The notes under the pieces were generated by a model. The model ran no database searches, was not told the origin of the DNA, and saw nothing but the letters and a program-made list of their open reading frames with translations. A DNA stretch of 64,000 nt from PSRI01 sp041484195 (GTDB lineage: Bacteria; Bacteroidota; Bacteroidia; Chitinophagales; Chitinophagaceae), in contig JBGPHC010000009.1 in NCBI GenBank assembly GCA_041484195.1, positions 78,089-142,088 of the forward strand. Direction: 5' to 3'. Below, piece after piece: positions 1-8,400 of the stretch. Positions within the stretch are counted from its first letter, which is position 1. Every line of letters starts with the position of its first letter. Both the position numbers and the translations under genes were made by a program.

Positions 1-1
1 A

Positions 2-345
2 ATAACCGTTCCCGGTCTTATTTGGGGCAAGGGTTATGAATGGGAGACCCTGATCCCTGCGGTTAACCCAATCAGTTATGCCATGATGGGCCTTCTTCCC
101 CAAATGCACCGAAATGAAATGACGATCTCACAAATTGTGGTATTGCTGCTCAAAAGCGCCTATGGAATTGACTACACCCCCCAAAACGTGCCATGCGCTT
201 ATTTGAAAAACAAATCTGGCTTATGATGAAAAATACCGGTTCAATCTTCTGGAAAACTGAAGACCTGGTTCTACTCGGTCACAGCAGCAAGAAGATATTC
301 ATCCCCTATTGCAAAAAATCCGGATGCTATGACACGGGTCAATAA
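2..345 (+). pseudogene. Decayed or frameshifted gene, 3' part
   Basis: The window opens inside a reading frame (frame of base 2) that runs to a TGA at 224-226. From about base 181 a second frame (PKRAMRLFEKQIWLMMK...) is open to a TAA at 343-345 and reads like a direct continuation: ...AYGIDYT joins ...PKRAMRLFEKQIW at a run of six C (177-182). One missing base in this C run would explain the break. I do not recognise the protein. The hydrophobic stretch and the segment NPISYAMMGLLPQM do not let me name a family. It may be a true pseudogene or a sequencing error in the homopolymer. The next gene overlaps its last 17 bases. Confidence 0.45.
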
Positions 346-676
346 ACTGGCAATTATCAAGATGGTTCATACGCTGATATAGATATTCTTCAACATAGTG
401 ATATCCTACCTGCTCTATGCGGTTATAAGCAATAAGATTGACAAATGGGTTTGGATTTGCCTCGGCTTAATTTTGCTGGAAGGTCTGGTGCTGCTGATAT
501 TTAAGATGATCTGTCCCATTACTGTAGTGGCAAGAAAATATTCAAATTCTTCAAAAGATAATTTTGATATCTACTTACCGAATTGGCTTGCCAGTTACAC
601 TAAGGCAATCTACACAACCATTGTACTGATCTGTGTACTCATATTGATTTACCGCTTGTTTAAAAGGTCTTCCTGA
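329..676 (+). pseudogene. Small membrane protein gene with an in-frame amber codon
   Basis: From ATG 329 the frame reads MTRVNKLAIIKMVHTLI, then TAG at 380-382, and continues with IFFNIVISYLLYAVI to a TGA at 674-676, 115 codons in all. The two sides of the TAG together make one hydrophobic helix. Two more helices follow (about residues 39-62 and 90-110), with a conserved-looking CPIT motif and the segment DNFDIYLPNWL. From memory, related Bacteroidota proteins have Trp where this one has TAG (TGG to TAG would be one change); that is recollection, not a search. Without the N-terminal part, translation could only start at GTG 398 inside the first helix, so the gene is probably inactive or misread. 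The CPIT...YLP pattern is faintly like DUF2784 proteins. Confidence 0.5.
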
Positions 677-761
677 AGAAATACCCATGCAGGACATTTC
701 TGAACTGGCTTATCCCATTGCCAGGATTTTCTTACCTTCATCTGAATCAAAACCTGCTCCG

Positions 762-1049
762 ATGCCAATCCTTCAGATAGAACATAAAGTCCAAAATTTC
801 GATAATTGGAAAAAAGCATTCGAAACTGATCCAATTGGCAGAAAGAAATCAGGCGTGAAGCACCATCGCATTTACCGGCCCGCGGATGAACCCAACTATG
901 TGATTATTGATCTCGAATTCGATGGCATGCAGGAACTTCAATCTACACTTGCGGCACTCAATATTCTATGGGGTAAGGTTGAAGGTTCGGTAATATTCAA
1001 GCCCCAGACGCGGATCCTGAACCTGGTTGAGACAACTGATTACGAATGA
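762..1049 (+). CDS. Small alpha/beta-barrel (ABM/cyclase-like) protein
   Basis: A 95-residue soluble protein beginning MPILQIEHKV. The pattern of a short beta strand, then NFDNWKKAF, then HHRIYRPADEPNYVIIDLEF, then a helix and a C-terminal strand, is that of small dimeric ferredoxin-fold proteins of the antibiotic-biosynthesis-monooxygenase or cyclase type. No catalytic residues can be named, and the reaction is unknown. The frame is open further upstream, to ATG 687, but the extra 25 residues look unlike the family and hold no matching fold, so I chose ATG 762. It lies between a decayed gene and an O-methyltransferase on the same strand. That pairing could mean a shared small-molecule pathway, which is inference only. 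Confidence 0.6.
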   Translation: MPILQIEHKVQNFDNWKKAFETDPIGRKKSGVKHHRIYRPADEPNYVIIDLEFDGMQELQSTLAALNILWGKVEGSVIFKPQTRILNLVETTDYE

Positions 1050-1160
1050 GGTTTTCAAAATCCTGTCAATAGTCGGTATTATTGACCCTCGTGCTATTTT
1101 GGATTTCAATATGGTGGCAGCGGAGATGAAATCCGGGACCCTCCTCCATAGAGAATTGCC

Positions 1161-1177
1161 ATAACAAATAATGTTAT
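1161..1177. promoter_or_regulatory. Perfect 6-bp inverted repeat before the methyltransferase
   Basis: ATAACA-aataa-TGTTAT is a perfect inverted repeat with a 5-base spacer, ending three bases before the ATG at 1181. It could be an operator or a weak hairpin that hides the start codon. It is short enough to be chance. Confidence 0.25.
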
Positions 1178-1180
1178 AAG

Positions 1181-2221
1181 ATGTCTCAAGACAAACCACC
1201 TGTTAATATGGCTACCCCGCCTCCCGATACAATACTCATGCGCATGCTAATTGGGGGAACGATTCAACAATGCATTAGTGTTGTCGCCAGGTTGGGCATA
1301 GCCGATTTGCTTGCAAAGAAACCACAAACCGCCACTGCGCTGGCCACGGCAACAAAAACAAACGAAGATGCCCTGTACCGGGTACTGCGTATGCTGGCAA
1401 GTATCGGTATTTTTTCAGAAAACAGCAGAAAGGAATTTGCACACACGGAACTCTCCACTCTGCTCAGAACCGACGCTCCCAATTCACTTCATGGTTATGC
1501 CGTAATGATGAGTGAATATTGGCATTGGCAGAACTGGGGCCAACTCATGTACTCAGTCAGAACAGGCAAGACCGCCCAGGAAAAAGTTCATGGTATGGGT
1601 AGCTTCGAATATTTTAAACAAAATCCAGAAGCCGCTGAAATTTTTAACCGGGCCATGACCAGTCTGTCGAAGTCCGATGTTTCGCCCATAGTAAATGCAT
1701 ATGATTTTTCAAGCGCCAAAAAAATCGTTGACATAGCCGGAGGACAAGGCTTTTTATTGGCTGGTGTATTGAAAGCCAATCCCAAGGCTGAAGGCATATT
1801 GTTCGACCTGCCATATACAATAGAACAAGCGCGGCCTGTTTTGGAAAAAGAAGGTGTAGCGGGCCGGGTAGAACTTTTGTCTGGAGATTTCTTTGAGTCG
1901 ATACCCGCCGGAGCGGACTACTATATGATGAAGCACATCATTCACGATTGGGATGACGAGCGCTGTGTCAAAATCCTCGAAAACATAAGGAATTCCATGG
2001 CTAAGAATGGGAAACTCCTGATCCTGGAAATGGTGATTCCCGATGGCAATGAACCAAGTCCATCAAAATTCCTCGACCTCCAAATGCTTGTCACTACAGG
2101 TGGAAGGGAAAGGACCAAAGAGGAGTTCCAAAAGTTGCTTGAATCCGCAGGTTTCAAACTCTCCAGGATAGTGTCCACGCTTTCGCCGATGAATGTGATC
2201 GAGGCCACGATGCATGATTGA
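1181..2221 (+). CDS. SAM-dependent O-methyltransferase (family 2, dimerising type)
   Basis: A 346-residue protein of the acetylserotonin O-methyltransferase-like family, cytosolic, that should transfer a methyl group from S-adenosylmethionine to a hydroxyl of a small, often aromatic, substrate. Residues 20-100 form the N-terminal helical dimerisation domain. DIAGGQG (184-190) is the SAM-binding motif I. HIIHDWDDE contains the usual catalytic His at about 255 (KHIIHDW), and GGRERTKEEF near the C-terminus is the family's conserved end motif. The length is normal for the family. ATG 1181 gives the full dimerisation domain; ATG 1208 is a possible alternative. The substrate cannot be read from the sequence, and the neighbours do not form a clear biosynthetic cluster. 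Confidence 0.85.
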   Translation: MSQDKPPVNMATPPPDTILMRMLIGGTIQQCISVVARLGIADLLAKKPQTATALATATKTNEDALYRVLRMLASIGIFSENSRKEFAHTELSTLLRTDAPNSLHGYAVMMSEYWHWQNWGQLMYSVRTGKTAQEKVHGMGSFEYFKQNPEAAEIFNRAMTSLSKSDVSPIVNAYDFSSAKKIVDIAGGQGFLLAGVLKANPKAEGILFDLPYTIEQARPVLEKEGVAGRVELLSGDFFESIPAGADYYMMKHIIHDWDDERCVKILENIRNSMAKNGKLLILEMVIPDGNEPSPSKFLDLQMLVTTGGRERTKEEFQKLLESAGFKLSRIVSTLSPMNVIEATMHD

Positions 2222-2350
2222 AAATGGGAATATTGATTGCATTTGCATTGGAAAATCAGGTTTCTCTTGTTCTTATCTTTTCAGCAACATTCCATAAATT
2301 CATCTTCCAATCTTTTTCTGAGATTTCACTGAAATGAATTGATCCAGCCA

Positions 2351-3418
2351 ATGACATTATCTGAAATAGCCAGGCAAAGACTCATAAATCAACAGATTGC
2401 CTCAACCAGTTTTAAAAGTCCGGTTGAATTGGTTGCCTGGCTTGGCGCTGTTCAGGCACAGGAATACAATCAGGCGAAATGGGGACTGGGCTTAAGATTG
2501 CCGCATGTGAAAGACCACCACATTGAAAATGATTTTGAGCAAGCGCTCATTTTAAGAACCCATTTACTTAGACCTACCTGGCATTTTGTTGCCGCTGAAG
2601 ACCTGCGTTGGATGCTGATGCTGACGGCTCCCCGCATCAAAATGGCTGCTTCATACATGCATCACAAGCTTGAACTGGAAAAAAAGATCTTCACCCGCTG
2701 CAATCATATTCTTGCCAAATCCCTTCAGGGACATAGACAACTTACAAGAAATGAAATCAAGGAAGAATTTGGAAAGAAGAAGATTGTGATTGACGGTACA
2801 CGACTTGGCCATATCATGATGCAGGCTGAACTTGAAGGGATTATTTGCAGTGGCGCGAGAAAAGGAAATCAATTCACTTATGCCCTGTTGGAGGAGAGGG
2901 TGCCACCATTCGCAAAAAAAACCAGGGAAGAAGCCCTGGCCGAACTGACGAGAAGGTATTTTATGAGCAGGGGTCCTGCAACTTTAAGAGATTATTCAAC
3001 CTGGTCCATGCTCACCATGCCCGATTGCAAAAATGGCCTTGCAATGGTCAGGAACCAATTCAGTCAGCAGAAATTTGGACCTGACACATACTATTTTTAT
3101 TCACTCAAAGCATTTGGCAAGAAGCAATTTCAGGCTATTCACCTGTTACCAATATATGATGAATTCATCATGGGCTATAAAGACAGGAATGCAATCATGG
3201 AATTCAGAAACAGACTAAAACCCGGACAGGCGTTTCGTTTCGACAATACCATTATTTATGAAGGCCAAATTATCGGATCCTGGAGACGGGTCATCAATAC
3301 AAAATCAATAGATATTCAATATGAATTCCTTCAGCCTCCAAACAAGAAACAGGGTTTCCTATTCAGGAAGGCCTTAGAACGATATAGCGAATTTTCCGGT
3401 CTCCCGGTAAAGATTTGA
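2351..3418 (+). CDS. Winged-helix DNA-binding protein of the AlkZ/YcaQ type
   Basis: A 355-residue protein of the HTH_42 (winged helix DNA-binding domain-containing) superfamily, which includes the DNA glycosylases AlkZ and YcaQ that unhook bulky or crosslinked alkyl adducts. Residues 30-38 read WLGAVQAQE. The Q-A-Q at 35-37 aligns with the QxQ catalytic motif I recall for AlkZ (Q37/Q39). Further family signs are RTHLLRPTWHFV (about 75-86), SRGPAT (about 213-218) and the late LLPIYDEFIMGY. The frame is open to a TTG at 2339, but MTLSEIARQRL at ATG 2351 is the natural start. No toxin or natural-product genes adjoin it, so its substrate is unknown. It could also be a regulator, but the QxQ motif favours a glycosylase. 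Confidence 0.7.
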   Translation: MTLSEIARQRLINQQIASTSFKSPVELVAWLGAVQAQEYNQAKWGLGLRLPHVKDHHIENDFEQALILRTHLLRPTWHFVAAEDLRWMLMLTAPRIKMAASYMHHKLELEKKIFTRCNHILAKSLQGHRQLTRNEIKEEFGKKKIVIDGTRLGHIMMQAELEGIICSGARKGNQFTYALLEERVPPFAKKTREEALAELTRRYFMSRGPATLRDYSTWSMLTMPDCKNGLAMVRNQFSQQKFGPDTYYFYSLKAFGKKQFQAIHLLPIYDEFIMGYKDRNAIMEFRNRLKPGQAFRFDNTIIYEGQIIGSWRRVINTKSIDIQYEFLQPPNKKQGFLFRKALERYSEFSGLPVKI

Positions 3419-3639
3419 GTTTCATGGGAGGCGGAAAATATTGGCCCAAGTTCAGCATTTTATAAGAGGCAGGGCTTCCATTTTCTGGTTTGTACGCATC
3501 TTCTATCATAAAACAAATAAATTCAATTTGGGTCAGAATGGCTTTGATTTATTTAATAACTCGAGCACTCATGCATTGATCTTTAGGCAAACTCTGGCAC
3601 TGAAATTGAGCTCAGAAGGTCCGGCAAAAATGAATAGAA

Positions 3640-4020
3640 ATGGAAAATGAAAATCAAAACTTATTACAAGGCATTGACACAGTAATAATCCGCGTGAGTG
3701 ATATTGAAAATTCAAAGAATTGGTATCAAACTAAATTGCGTTTGGTTTCTATATGGGAGGACCCGAAAACCAAACTTGTGGTATTGGATAGCAAAGGACC
3801 GACAAGCCTAACGCTTTGGCAGGCTAATAAAAAAATTACAGTTGACAAGGAAACTGGCTCTTATCCAATCTTCAAAACACCCGACGCTGCTATGCTAAGA
3901 AATGAATTTCAAAACAATGGTATTGAAGTTGGAGAACTGATCCATGATGATATTGTGATGTATTTTTTCTTTTTCGATCCGGATGGGAATATACTTGAAG
4001 CCTGCCAGGTTCATGATTAA
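3640..4020 (+). CDS. VOC-superfamily (glyoxalase-like) protein
   Basis: A 126-residue single-chain protein with two half-length beta-alpha-beta-beta-beta units typical of the vicinal-oxygen-chelate fold: IDTVIIRVSDIENSKNWYQ opens the first, and the protein ends in FFFFDPDGNILEACQ, the standard VOC closing motif. Such proteins bind a metal and act on or sequester small molecules (glyoxalase, dioxygenase or antibiotic-binding roles). The Asp and Glu of the last strand are candidate metal ligands, but the full ligand set cannot be confirmed. Start ATG 3640 overlaps nothing. The 221 bases before it hold no gene I can support. Confidence 0.75.
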   Translation: MENENQNLLQGIDTVIIRVSDIENSKNWYQTKLRLVSIWEDPKTKLVVLDSKGPTSLTLWQANKKITVDKETGSYPIFKTPDAAMLRNEFQNNGIEVGELIHDDIVMYFFFFDPDGNILEACQVHD

Positions 4021-4213
4021 TTTGTCCCTACTTAAAGGCAATTAGGGCAAATCCTTATAGAATATTCGGGTTTTATTTTTATATTTAGTTCCGGATGTTA
4101 TCTGATTCCTGTTTCGCGTCAACTGATCCGGATTTCTCTCATTAGGGCCGATAAGCTCCCGATTTGCCATGACTATTTGAACCCTTCTATTCAACAGTTT
4201 AAAAATATTTTTT

Positions 4214-4759
4214 ATGAAGCGTCGTCTATTCCTCCATTTCCCGTTGGTTGCCGCTTCTTTAACTCTTAAAGCCCAAAATAAAATTGAAGACCGGCCGAAC
4301 AAACCATTTAAAGTAGAAGCAGGAAAAGATCGATTTGACTCGGAAATTGCATTTATGGGCGGCAGTTTTGATTTGAAAGTTTCAGCAAAAGATACTGACG
4401 GAGATTTATGTGTATATGATACTATTCGCACCAGGAAAGGCGGCCCTCCCCTACATCTGCATCATTCGCAGGATGAATGGTTCAATGTTATTTATGGTGA
4501 ATTCTTGTTCAAAATAGGTGAAGAGATTTTTCATCTAAAGGCGGGTGATTCTATTTTTGGGCCACGTAAAATTCCGCACGCTTTTGCAAATGTAAGTGAA
4601 GGCGATGCGAGGCTCATGATCACATATCAGCCGGCGGGTACCATGGAGGGTTTCTTTAATGAAGCCAGCCAGAATCCGAATATGACACATGAGGAATCGC
4701 AGATTCTTCATCGTAAACATGGATTGGAAGTGGTGGGCCCACCACTCAAAGTGGACTAA
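4214..4759 (+). CDS. Exported cupin-domain protein
   Basis: A 181-residue protein. Residues 1-20 (MKRRLFLHFPLVAASLTLKA) are a cleavable signal peptide, so it is probably periplasmic. The cupin core spans about 70-145: PLHLHHSQDEWFNVIYGEF is cupin motif 1 with the His/His/Glu metal ligands, and PRKIPHAFANV is motif 2 with the second-motif His. Bacteroidota carry many such cupins next to VOC proteins. The reaction is unknown; candidates are a small-molecule dioxygenase or an isomerase. It lies 44 bases before another VOC protein on the same strand, so the two may be co-transcribed. Confidence 0.75.
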   Translation: MKRRLFLHFPLVAASLTLKAQNKIEDRPNKPFKVEAGKDRFDSEIAFMGGSFDLKVSAKDTDGDLCVYDTIRTRKGGPPLHLHHSQDEWFNVIYGEFLFKIGEEIFHLKAGDSIFGPRKIPHAFANVSEGDARLMITYQPAGTMEGFFNEASQNPNMTHEESQILHRKHGLEVVGPPLKVD

Positions 4760-4803
4760 GACATTGTCCGAGGTCCTCGCTGGATAATGAAAATATTTAT
4801 ATC

Positions 4804-5184
4804 ATGGAAGATAATCAGCATCCTACATTCGGGAACGGGAAAATCTGTTATATAGAGATTCCCGCAACGGACATCAAAGTGTCTGTTTCATTTTACGAAA
4901 AAGTTTTTGGCTGGAAGATCAGGAAGCATGGTGACGGCAGTATTGCCTTTGACGACGCGGTGGGAGAAGTGAGTGGCACCTGGGTCACCGGCCGCAAGCC
5001 CTCAACGGAACCCGGCTTACTGATCTCCATAATGGTTGACAGTGTCGCCGCTACCGTTGACGCAATCACTGCCCATGGAGGCAGGATCGTGCAACCCATC
5101 GGAATGGATGCACCGGAGATTACTGCAAGATTCAGCGATCCGGCCGGGAATGTCCTTTCTCTCTATCAACATCACAGCCACTAG
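4804..5184 (+). CDS. VOC-superfamily protein
   Basis: A 126-residue protein of the vicinal-oxygen-chelate fold: GKICYIEIPATDIKVSVSFY opens the first half, GWKIRK follows, and the protein ends DPAGNVLSLYQ. It resembles the group described as glyoxalase/bleomycin-resistance-like predicted enzymes with a conserved SVSFYEKVFGW segment. The His residues of QHHSH at the extreme C-terminus are unusual but may be chance. It sits 44 bases after the cupin gene and is followed by a hairpin with a T tract that overlaps the end of the convergent asd gene. Confidence 0.75.
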   Translation: MEDNQHPTFGNGKICYIEIPATDIKVSVSFYEKVFGWKIRKHGDGSIAFDDAVGEVSGTWVTGRKPSTEPGLLISIMVDSVAATVDAITAHGGRIVQPIGMDAPEITARFSDPAGNVLSLYQHHSH

Positions 5185-5197
5185 TAAAATTTCTGGG

Positions 5198-5222
5198 AAA
5201 GGCCATTATAACAAGCCTTTTT
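5198..5222 (+). terminator. Rho-independent terminator of the cupin-VOC pair
   Basis: AAAGGC (5198-5203) pairs with GCCTTT (5215-5220), loop of 11 bases, and the descending arm runs into five T (5218-5222). It is oriented for the plus strand and overlaps the last codons of the convergent asd gene. Confidence 0.5.
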
Positions 5223-6213
5223 GTACCAGCCATTCCGCAATCTGTACAGCGTTTGTGGCGGCCCCTTTGCGGAGGTTATCACTCACCACCCACATGTTGA
5301 GGGTCTTTGGCTGAGACTCGTCACGCCTTAGCCTTCCCACAAAAACCTCATCCCTTTCATGAGCATGAATCGGCATCGGGTATTTAGCATTGGAAGGATC
5401 ATCCTCAACCACTACCCCCGGAGCTTTTTGCAGTATTTCTCTTACATCATCCAGGTCATATTCCTTCTCGAATTCCACATTCACGCTTTCACTATGACCG
5501 CCGATGACCGGAACCCGCACGGTAGTGGAGGTGATGCGAATGCTATCGTCCCTCATGATCTTGCGCGTTTCATTCACCATCTTCATTTCTTCCTTCGTGT
5601 AGCCGTTATCAAGAAATACATCAATATGTGGCAATACATTCAGGTCGATGGGATATTTATAAGCCATTGGATATTCTTCCTTCACGGCCTGCACAGCATT
5701 GTTGCGTTCTCCCATCAATTGACTCACTGCTTTTACGCCGGTACCGGTCACGCTTTGATAGGTGCTCACGACGATCCTTTTGATTCCGTATTTTTTGTGG
5801 AGGGGATTCAAAGCTACCACCATCTGGATCGTGGAGCAGTTTGGGTTTGCGATGATCTTGTCCGCCGCCGTCAGTACGTCCGCGTTGATCTCGGGCACTA
5901 TGAGCTTCTTGGCAGGGTCCATCCTCCAGGCGGATGAATTATCAATCACCGTAATGCCCGCTTCCGCAAATTTGGGAGCCCATTCCAGCGAAGTGCTGCC
6001 ACCTGCTGAGAATAAGGCCACAGCCGGCCTGGCCGCAATTGCGTCGGCGGCGCTCACAACCTTGTATTTCTTTCCCTTAAATAATACCTCCTTGCCCACA
6101 GATCTTTCAGATGCTACCGGGATCAATTCGGTAACCGGAAAATTTCTTTCCGCCAATACCTGTAACATTTTGGAGCCGACCAATCCTGTAGCTCCCACTA
6201 CTGCGACTTTCAT
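5206..6213 (-). CDS. asd: Aspartate-semialdehyde dehydrogenase
   Basis: Reduces aspartyl phosphate to aspartate semialdehyde with NADPH, the branch-point step toward Lys/diaminopimelate, Thr, Met and Ile; cytosolic. The 335-residue chain has the N-terminal NADP-binding GATGLVG (7-13), the nucleophile Cys126 in NPNCST, and His240 in VPVIGGHSES as the acid/base. Length and motif order are those of the classical family. It is transcribed alone, away from the lamin-tail gene. Its upstream region holds a short ORF rich in Met, Thr, Ile and Lys codons followed by a terminator-like hairpin, which suggests attenuation control (see findings). No other gene of the pathway is in the window. Confidence 0.95.
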   Translation of the reverse strand: MKVAVVGATGLVGSKMLQVLAERNFPVTELIPVASERSVGKEVLFKGKKYKVVSAADAIAARPAVALFSAGGSTSLEWAPKFAEAGITVIDNSSAWRMDPAKKLIVPEINADVLTAADKIIANPNCSTIQMVVALNPLHKKYGIKRIVVSTYQSVTGTGVKAVSQLMGERNNAVQAVKEEYPMAYKYPIDLNVLPHIDVFLDNGYTKEEMKMVNETRKIMRDDSIRITSTTVRVPVIGGHSESVNVEFEKEYDLDDVREILQKAPGVVVEDDPSNAKYPMPIHAHERDEVFVGRLRRDESQPKTLNMWVVSDNLRKGAATNAVQIAEWLVQKGLL

Positions 6214-6251
6214 TGATTATCTGTTTATATATTTGATGTCTTGCAACTAAA

Positions 6252-6276
6252 AGGCCTTCCCGGTTTAGGAAGGCCT
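6252..6276 (-). terminator. Hairpin in the asd leader, possible attenuator
   Basis: AGGCCTTCC (6252-6260) and GGAAGGCCT (6268-6276) form a perfect 9-bp stem with a 7-base loop. Read on the minus strand the stem ends in TTTT, a short T tract, 36 bases before the asd start codon. There is no matching T tract in the plus direction. No coding gene that it would normally terminate lies upstream on the minus strand except the short ORF at 6305-6367. This makes it a candidate transcription attenuator for asd. I could not find a convincing competing antiterminator stem by eye. Confidence 0.5.
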
Positions 6277-6304
6277 CAGATATGTTGTAACACACATACA
6301 CTCT

Positions 6305-6367
6305 TTAAGCTTCCCCCTGCGAGAACTGTTTCTTAGTGAGCTTTGTATGTTTCTTTATCATGGTCAT
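6305..6367 (-). CDS. Candidate 20-residue leader peptide upstream of asd
   Basis: ATG 6367 starts MTMIKKHTKLTKK and the frame ends at TAA 6305-6307 after 20 residues. Eleven of the first 13 codons are Met, Thr, Ile or Lys (2 Met, 3 Thr, 1 Ile, 5 Lys), which are exactly the end products of the aspartate pathway that asd feeds. The stop codon lies 28 bases before the terminator-like hairpin at 6252-6276. The frame is open further upstream, so the start is inferred from codon content; ATG 6361 is an alternative. A-rich starts often encode Lys and Thr by chance, so this is a hypothesis. The 311 bases from 6214 to 6524 hold this ORF, the hairpin and the divergent promoters, and nothing else I recognise. 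Confidence 0.35.
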   Translation of the reverse strand: MTMIKKHTKLTKKQFSQGEA

Positions 6368-6524
6368 TGCGGCAACAAAAATAGCTTGCAGTCGCAACCT
6401 ATCCAAAAAAAATATTGAAATACGGTTCATGGGGATCAAGTCCAATCCGATCAGGTAAAAAAACCCTTTGAATTTGAGATTCCTCACCAGGATAATATGA
6501 AGCTGGATATTAATTTTACCCTTG

Positions 6525-8237
6525 ATGAAATATTTTCTGTCCGGGATCATGATTTTGGGTTTTTTGGAAGGGATGGGACAGTCGGCACCGCGTTATGCTA
6601 TTGTCATCAACGAGATCATGGCTGATCCTTCACCGCCGGTCGCCCTGCCCAATGCCGAATTCCTGGAACTAAAGAATATTTCTTCCATTCCTTATAACCT
6701 CAACGGTTATACGGTCAGTGACGGCACATCCGTGGCCAGGATTGGCCTCGATTATATATTAAAACCCGACAGTCTTGTCGTACTCTGCGCCACGGGGGCC
6801 TATCCGTCTATTTCGAAATTCGGGTCCGCCATAGCCGTATCCAATTTCCCCTCACTTGACAACGAAGGGGATTTGATTTTCCTGAACTCGCCCGATGGAT
6901 CCGTTATCCATGCCATTGAATATAATAAAAGCTGGTACGGAAATGAATTGAAGGGTGATGGCGGATGGAGCCTGGAGATGATCGATGGCCATGCTCCCTG
7001 TGCCGGCATTTCCAATTGGAAGGCAAGTATTGACAATAAAGGTGGAACGCCCGGACAGGAAAATTCCGTGAATGGAAACCTTTTAGACGAGCAGGGGCCA
7101 GCCCTAATCAAGGCATTCGCTCCAGACAGCGTGCATGTGATTCTTTATTTTGATGAGCCACTCGACAGTGCGGCATCAGTAAATGTCACTGCCTATTCCA
7201 TGAACAATGGGGTAGGAAATCCATTACGCATAAGCGCAATAGGTCCTTTATTTAATGACGAATTGCTGGAATGGCAGACGGTATTAAAGCCCGACATTAT
7301 TTATACTATAACAGTGAACGGAGTGAATGATTGTGCAGGTAATTCCATCGGAGCCCTGAATTCCTGCCGCGTGGGCCTCGCAAGCCAGGCAGACAGCTTC
7401 GATTTGGTGGTGAATGAAATTCTCTTTAATCCAAGATTCGATGGACTCGACTATGTAGAGATTTATAACCGGGGCCATCATCCTGTTAATCTGAAAGGCT
7501 GCAGTATCGCGAACAGGAATAGCCTGGGAGTCATCAGTTCGATCAGGCCCCTATCCGCTGATGACCGATTATTTTTCCCGGGTGATTACCTCGTATTGAC
7601 TGAAAGCCGGCGTGTCCTGGAGCAACAATATCAACTCGGGGACCCTGTCACTTGCAAAGAAATAAGTTCCATGCCTTCCTTCCCCGACGATAAGGGCACG
7701 GTTGTATTGCTCAATGAACAGGGGGAAGTCATTGATGAATTGAGCTACAATGAAAAATGGCATTTCCCGCTTATCAGCAACCGGGAAGGGATTTCCCTGG
7801 AAAGAATTGACTATAACAATCCCACCCAGGATCCTGGCAACTGGCATTCGGCAGCCAGCGATGCCGGATATGGAACACCTGGCCGCCAAAATTCTCAATT
7901 CCGGCAGGATTCCCCCGTGAAGAAAGAAATCAACATCAGTCCTGAAATATTTTCGCCTGATAATGACGGTTATGATGATTTCCTAATCATCCGCTATCGT
8001 TTTCCTGAACCAGGATATACATGTAATATCAGGATCTTCGACGCCAATGGCCGGCTGGTACGTAGCTTAGTGCGGAACGGGTTTTGCGGAACAGAGGGTT
8101 ATTATCGCTGGGATGGCCTCGATGAATTCCAGCAAAAATTGAACCTGGGGATCTATATTATCTTATCGGATATTTTTGACCTGAAGGGAAAGACAAAAAA
8201 ATTCAAACAAGAAGTTGTGCTTGCCAGGAAATATTGA
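6525..8237 (+). CDS. Secreted lamin-tail-domain protein
   Basis: A 570-residue exported protein. Residues 1-19 form a signal peptide ending near GMGQ. Two lamin-tail (LTD) domains can be seen: one from about 26 to 175 (IVINEIMADPSPP ... AEFLELKNIS ... GGWSLEMID ... GGTPGQEN), the other from about 292 to 450 (LVVNEILFNPRFDG ... DYVEIYNRG ... GISLERID ... GYGTPGRQN). Between them is an Ig-like segment. The C-terminus (about 465-570: SPEIFSPDNDGYDDF ... YRWDGLDEFQQKL) resembles the FlgD-like or gliding-associated C-terminal Ig modules of Bacteroidota. Such proteins are cell-surface or extracellular and often adhesive. ATG 6525 is chosen over the adjacent TTG 6522. Confidence 0.8.
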   Translation: MKYFLSGIMILGFLEGMGQSAPRYAIVINEIMADPSPPVALPNAEFLELKNISSIPYNLNGYTVSDGTSVARIGLDYILKPDSLVVLCATGAYPSISKFGSAIAVSNFPSLDNEGDLIFLNSPDGSVIHAIEYNKSWYGNELKGDGGWSLEMIDGHAPCAGISNWKASIDNKGGTPGQENSVNGNLLDEQGPALIKAFAPDSVHVILYFDEPLDSAASVNVTAYSMNNGVGNPLRISAIGPLFNDELLEWQTVLKPDIIYTITVNGVNDCAGNSIGALNSCRVGLASQADSFDLVVNEILFNPRFDGLDYVEIYNRGHHPVNLKGCSIANRNSLGVISSIRPLSADDRLFFPGDYLVLTESRRVLEQQYQLGDPVTCKEISSMPSFPDDKGTVVLLNEQGEVIDELSYNEKWHFPLISNREGISLERIDYNNPTQDPGNWHSAASDAGYGTPGRQNSQFRQDSPVKKEINISPEIFSPDNDGYDDFLIIRYRFPEPGYTCNIRIFDANGRLVRSLVRNGFCGTEGYYRWDGLDEFQQKLNLGIYIILSDIFDLKGKTKKFKQEVVLARKY

Positions 8238-8400
8238 GTGGTATGAACGAAGGGTCTTGTGGAACGGGCTCTCAATAAAATAGCCCTGCCTTGCCGAAAC
8301 AATTTGCTTGCACCCAAAGATGAGCGGGCATTGCCCAAAGACCTATCGGTACTTTGAAATGAATCTTGGTTGATAGCCCTTAATATCTATTGAATGCTTC

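Noticed and set aside
3441..3650. Plus-strand open frame of 69 codons between the AlkZ-like and VOC genes
   Set aside because: No recognisable start context or composition; reads like intergenic sequence.
5359..5937. Plus-strand open frame of 192 codons
   Set aside because: Antisense shadow of asd; no independent features.
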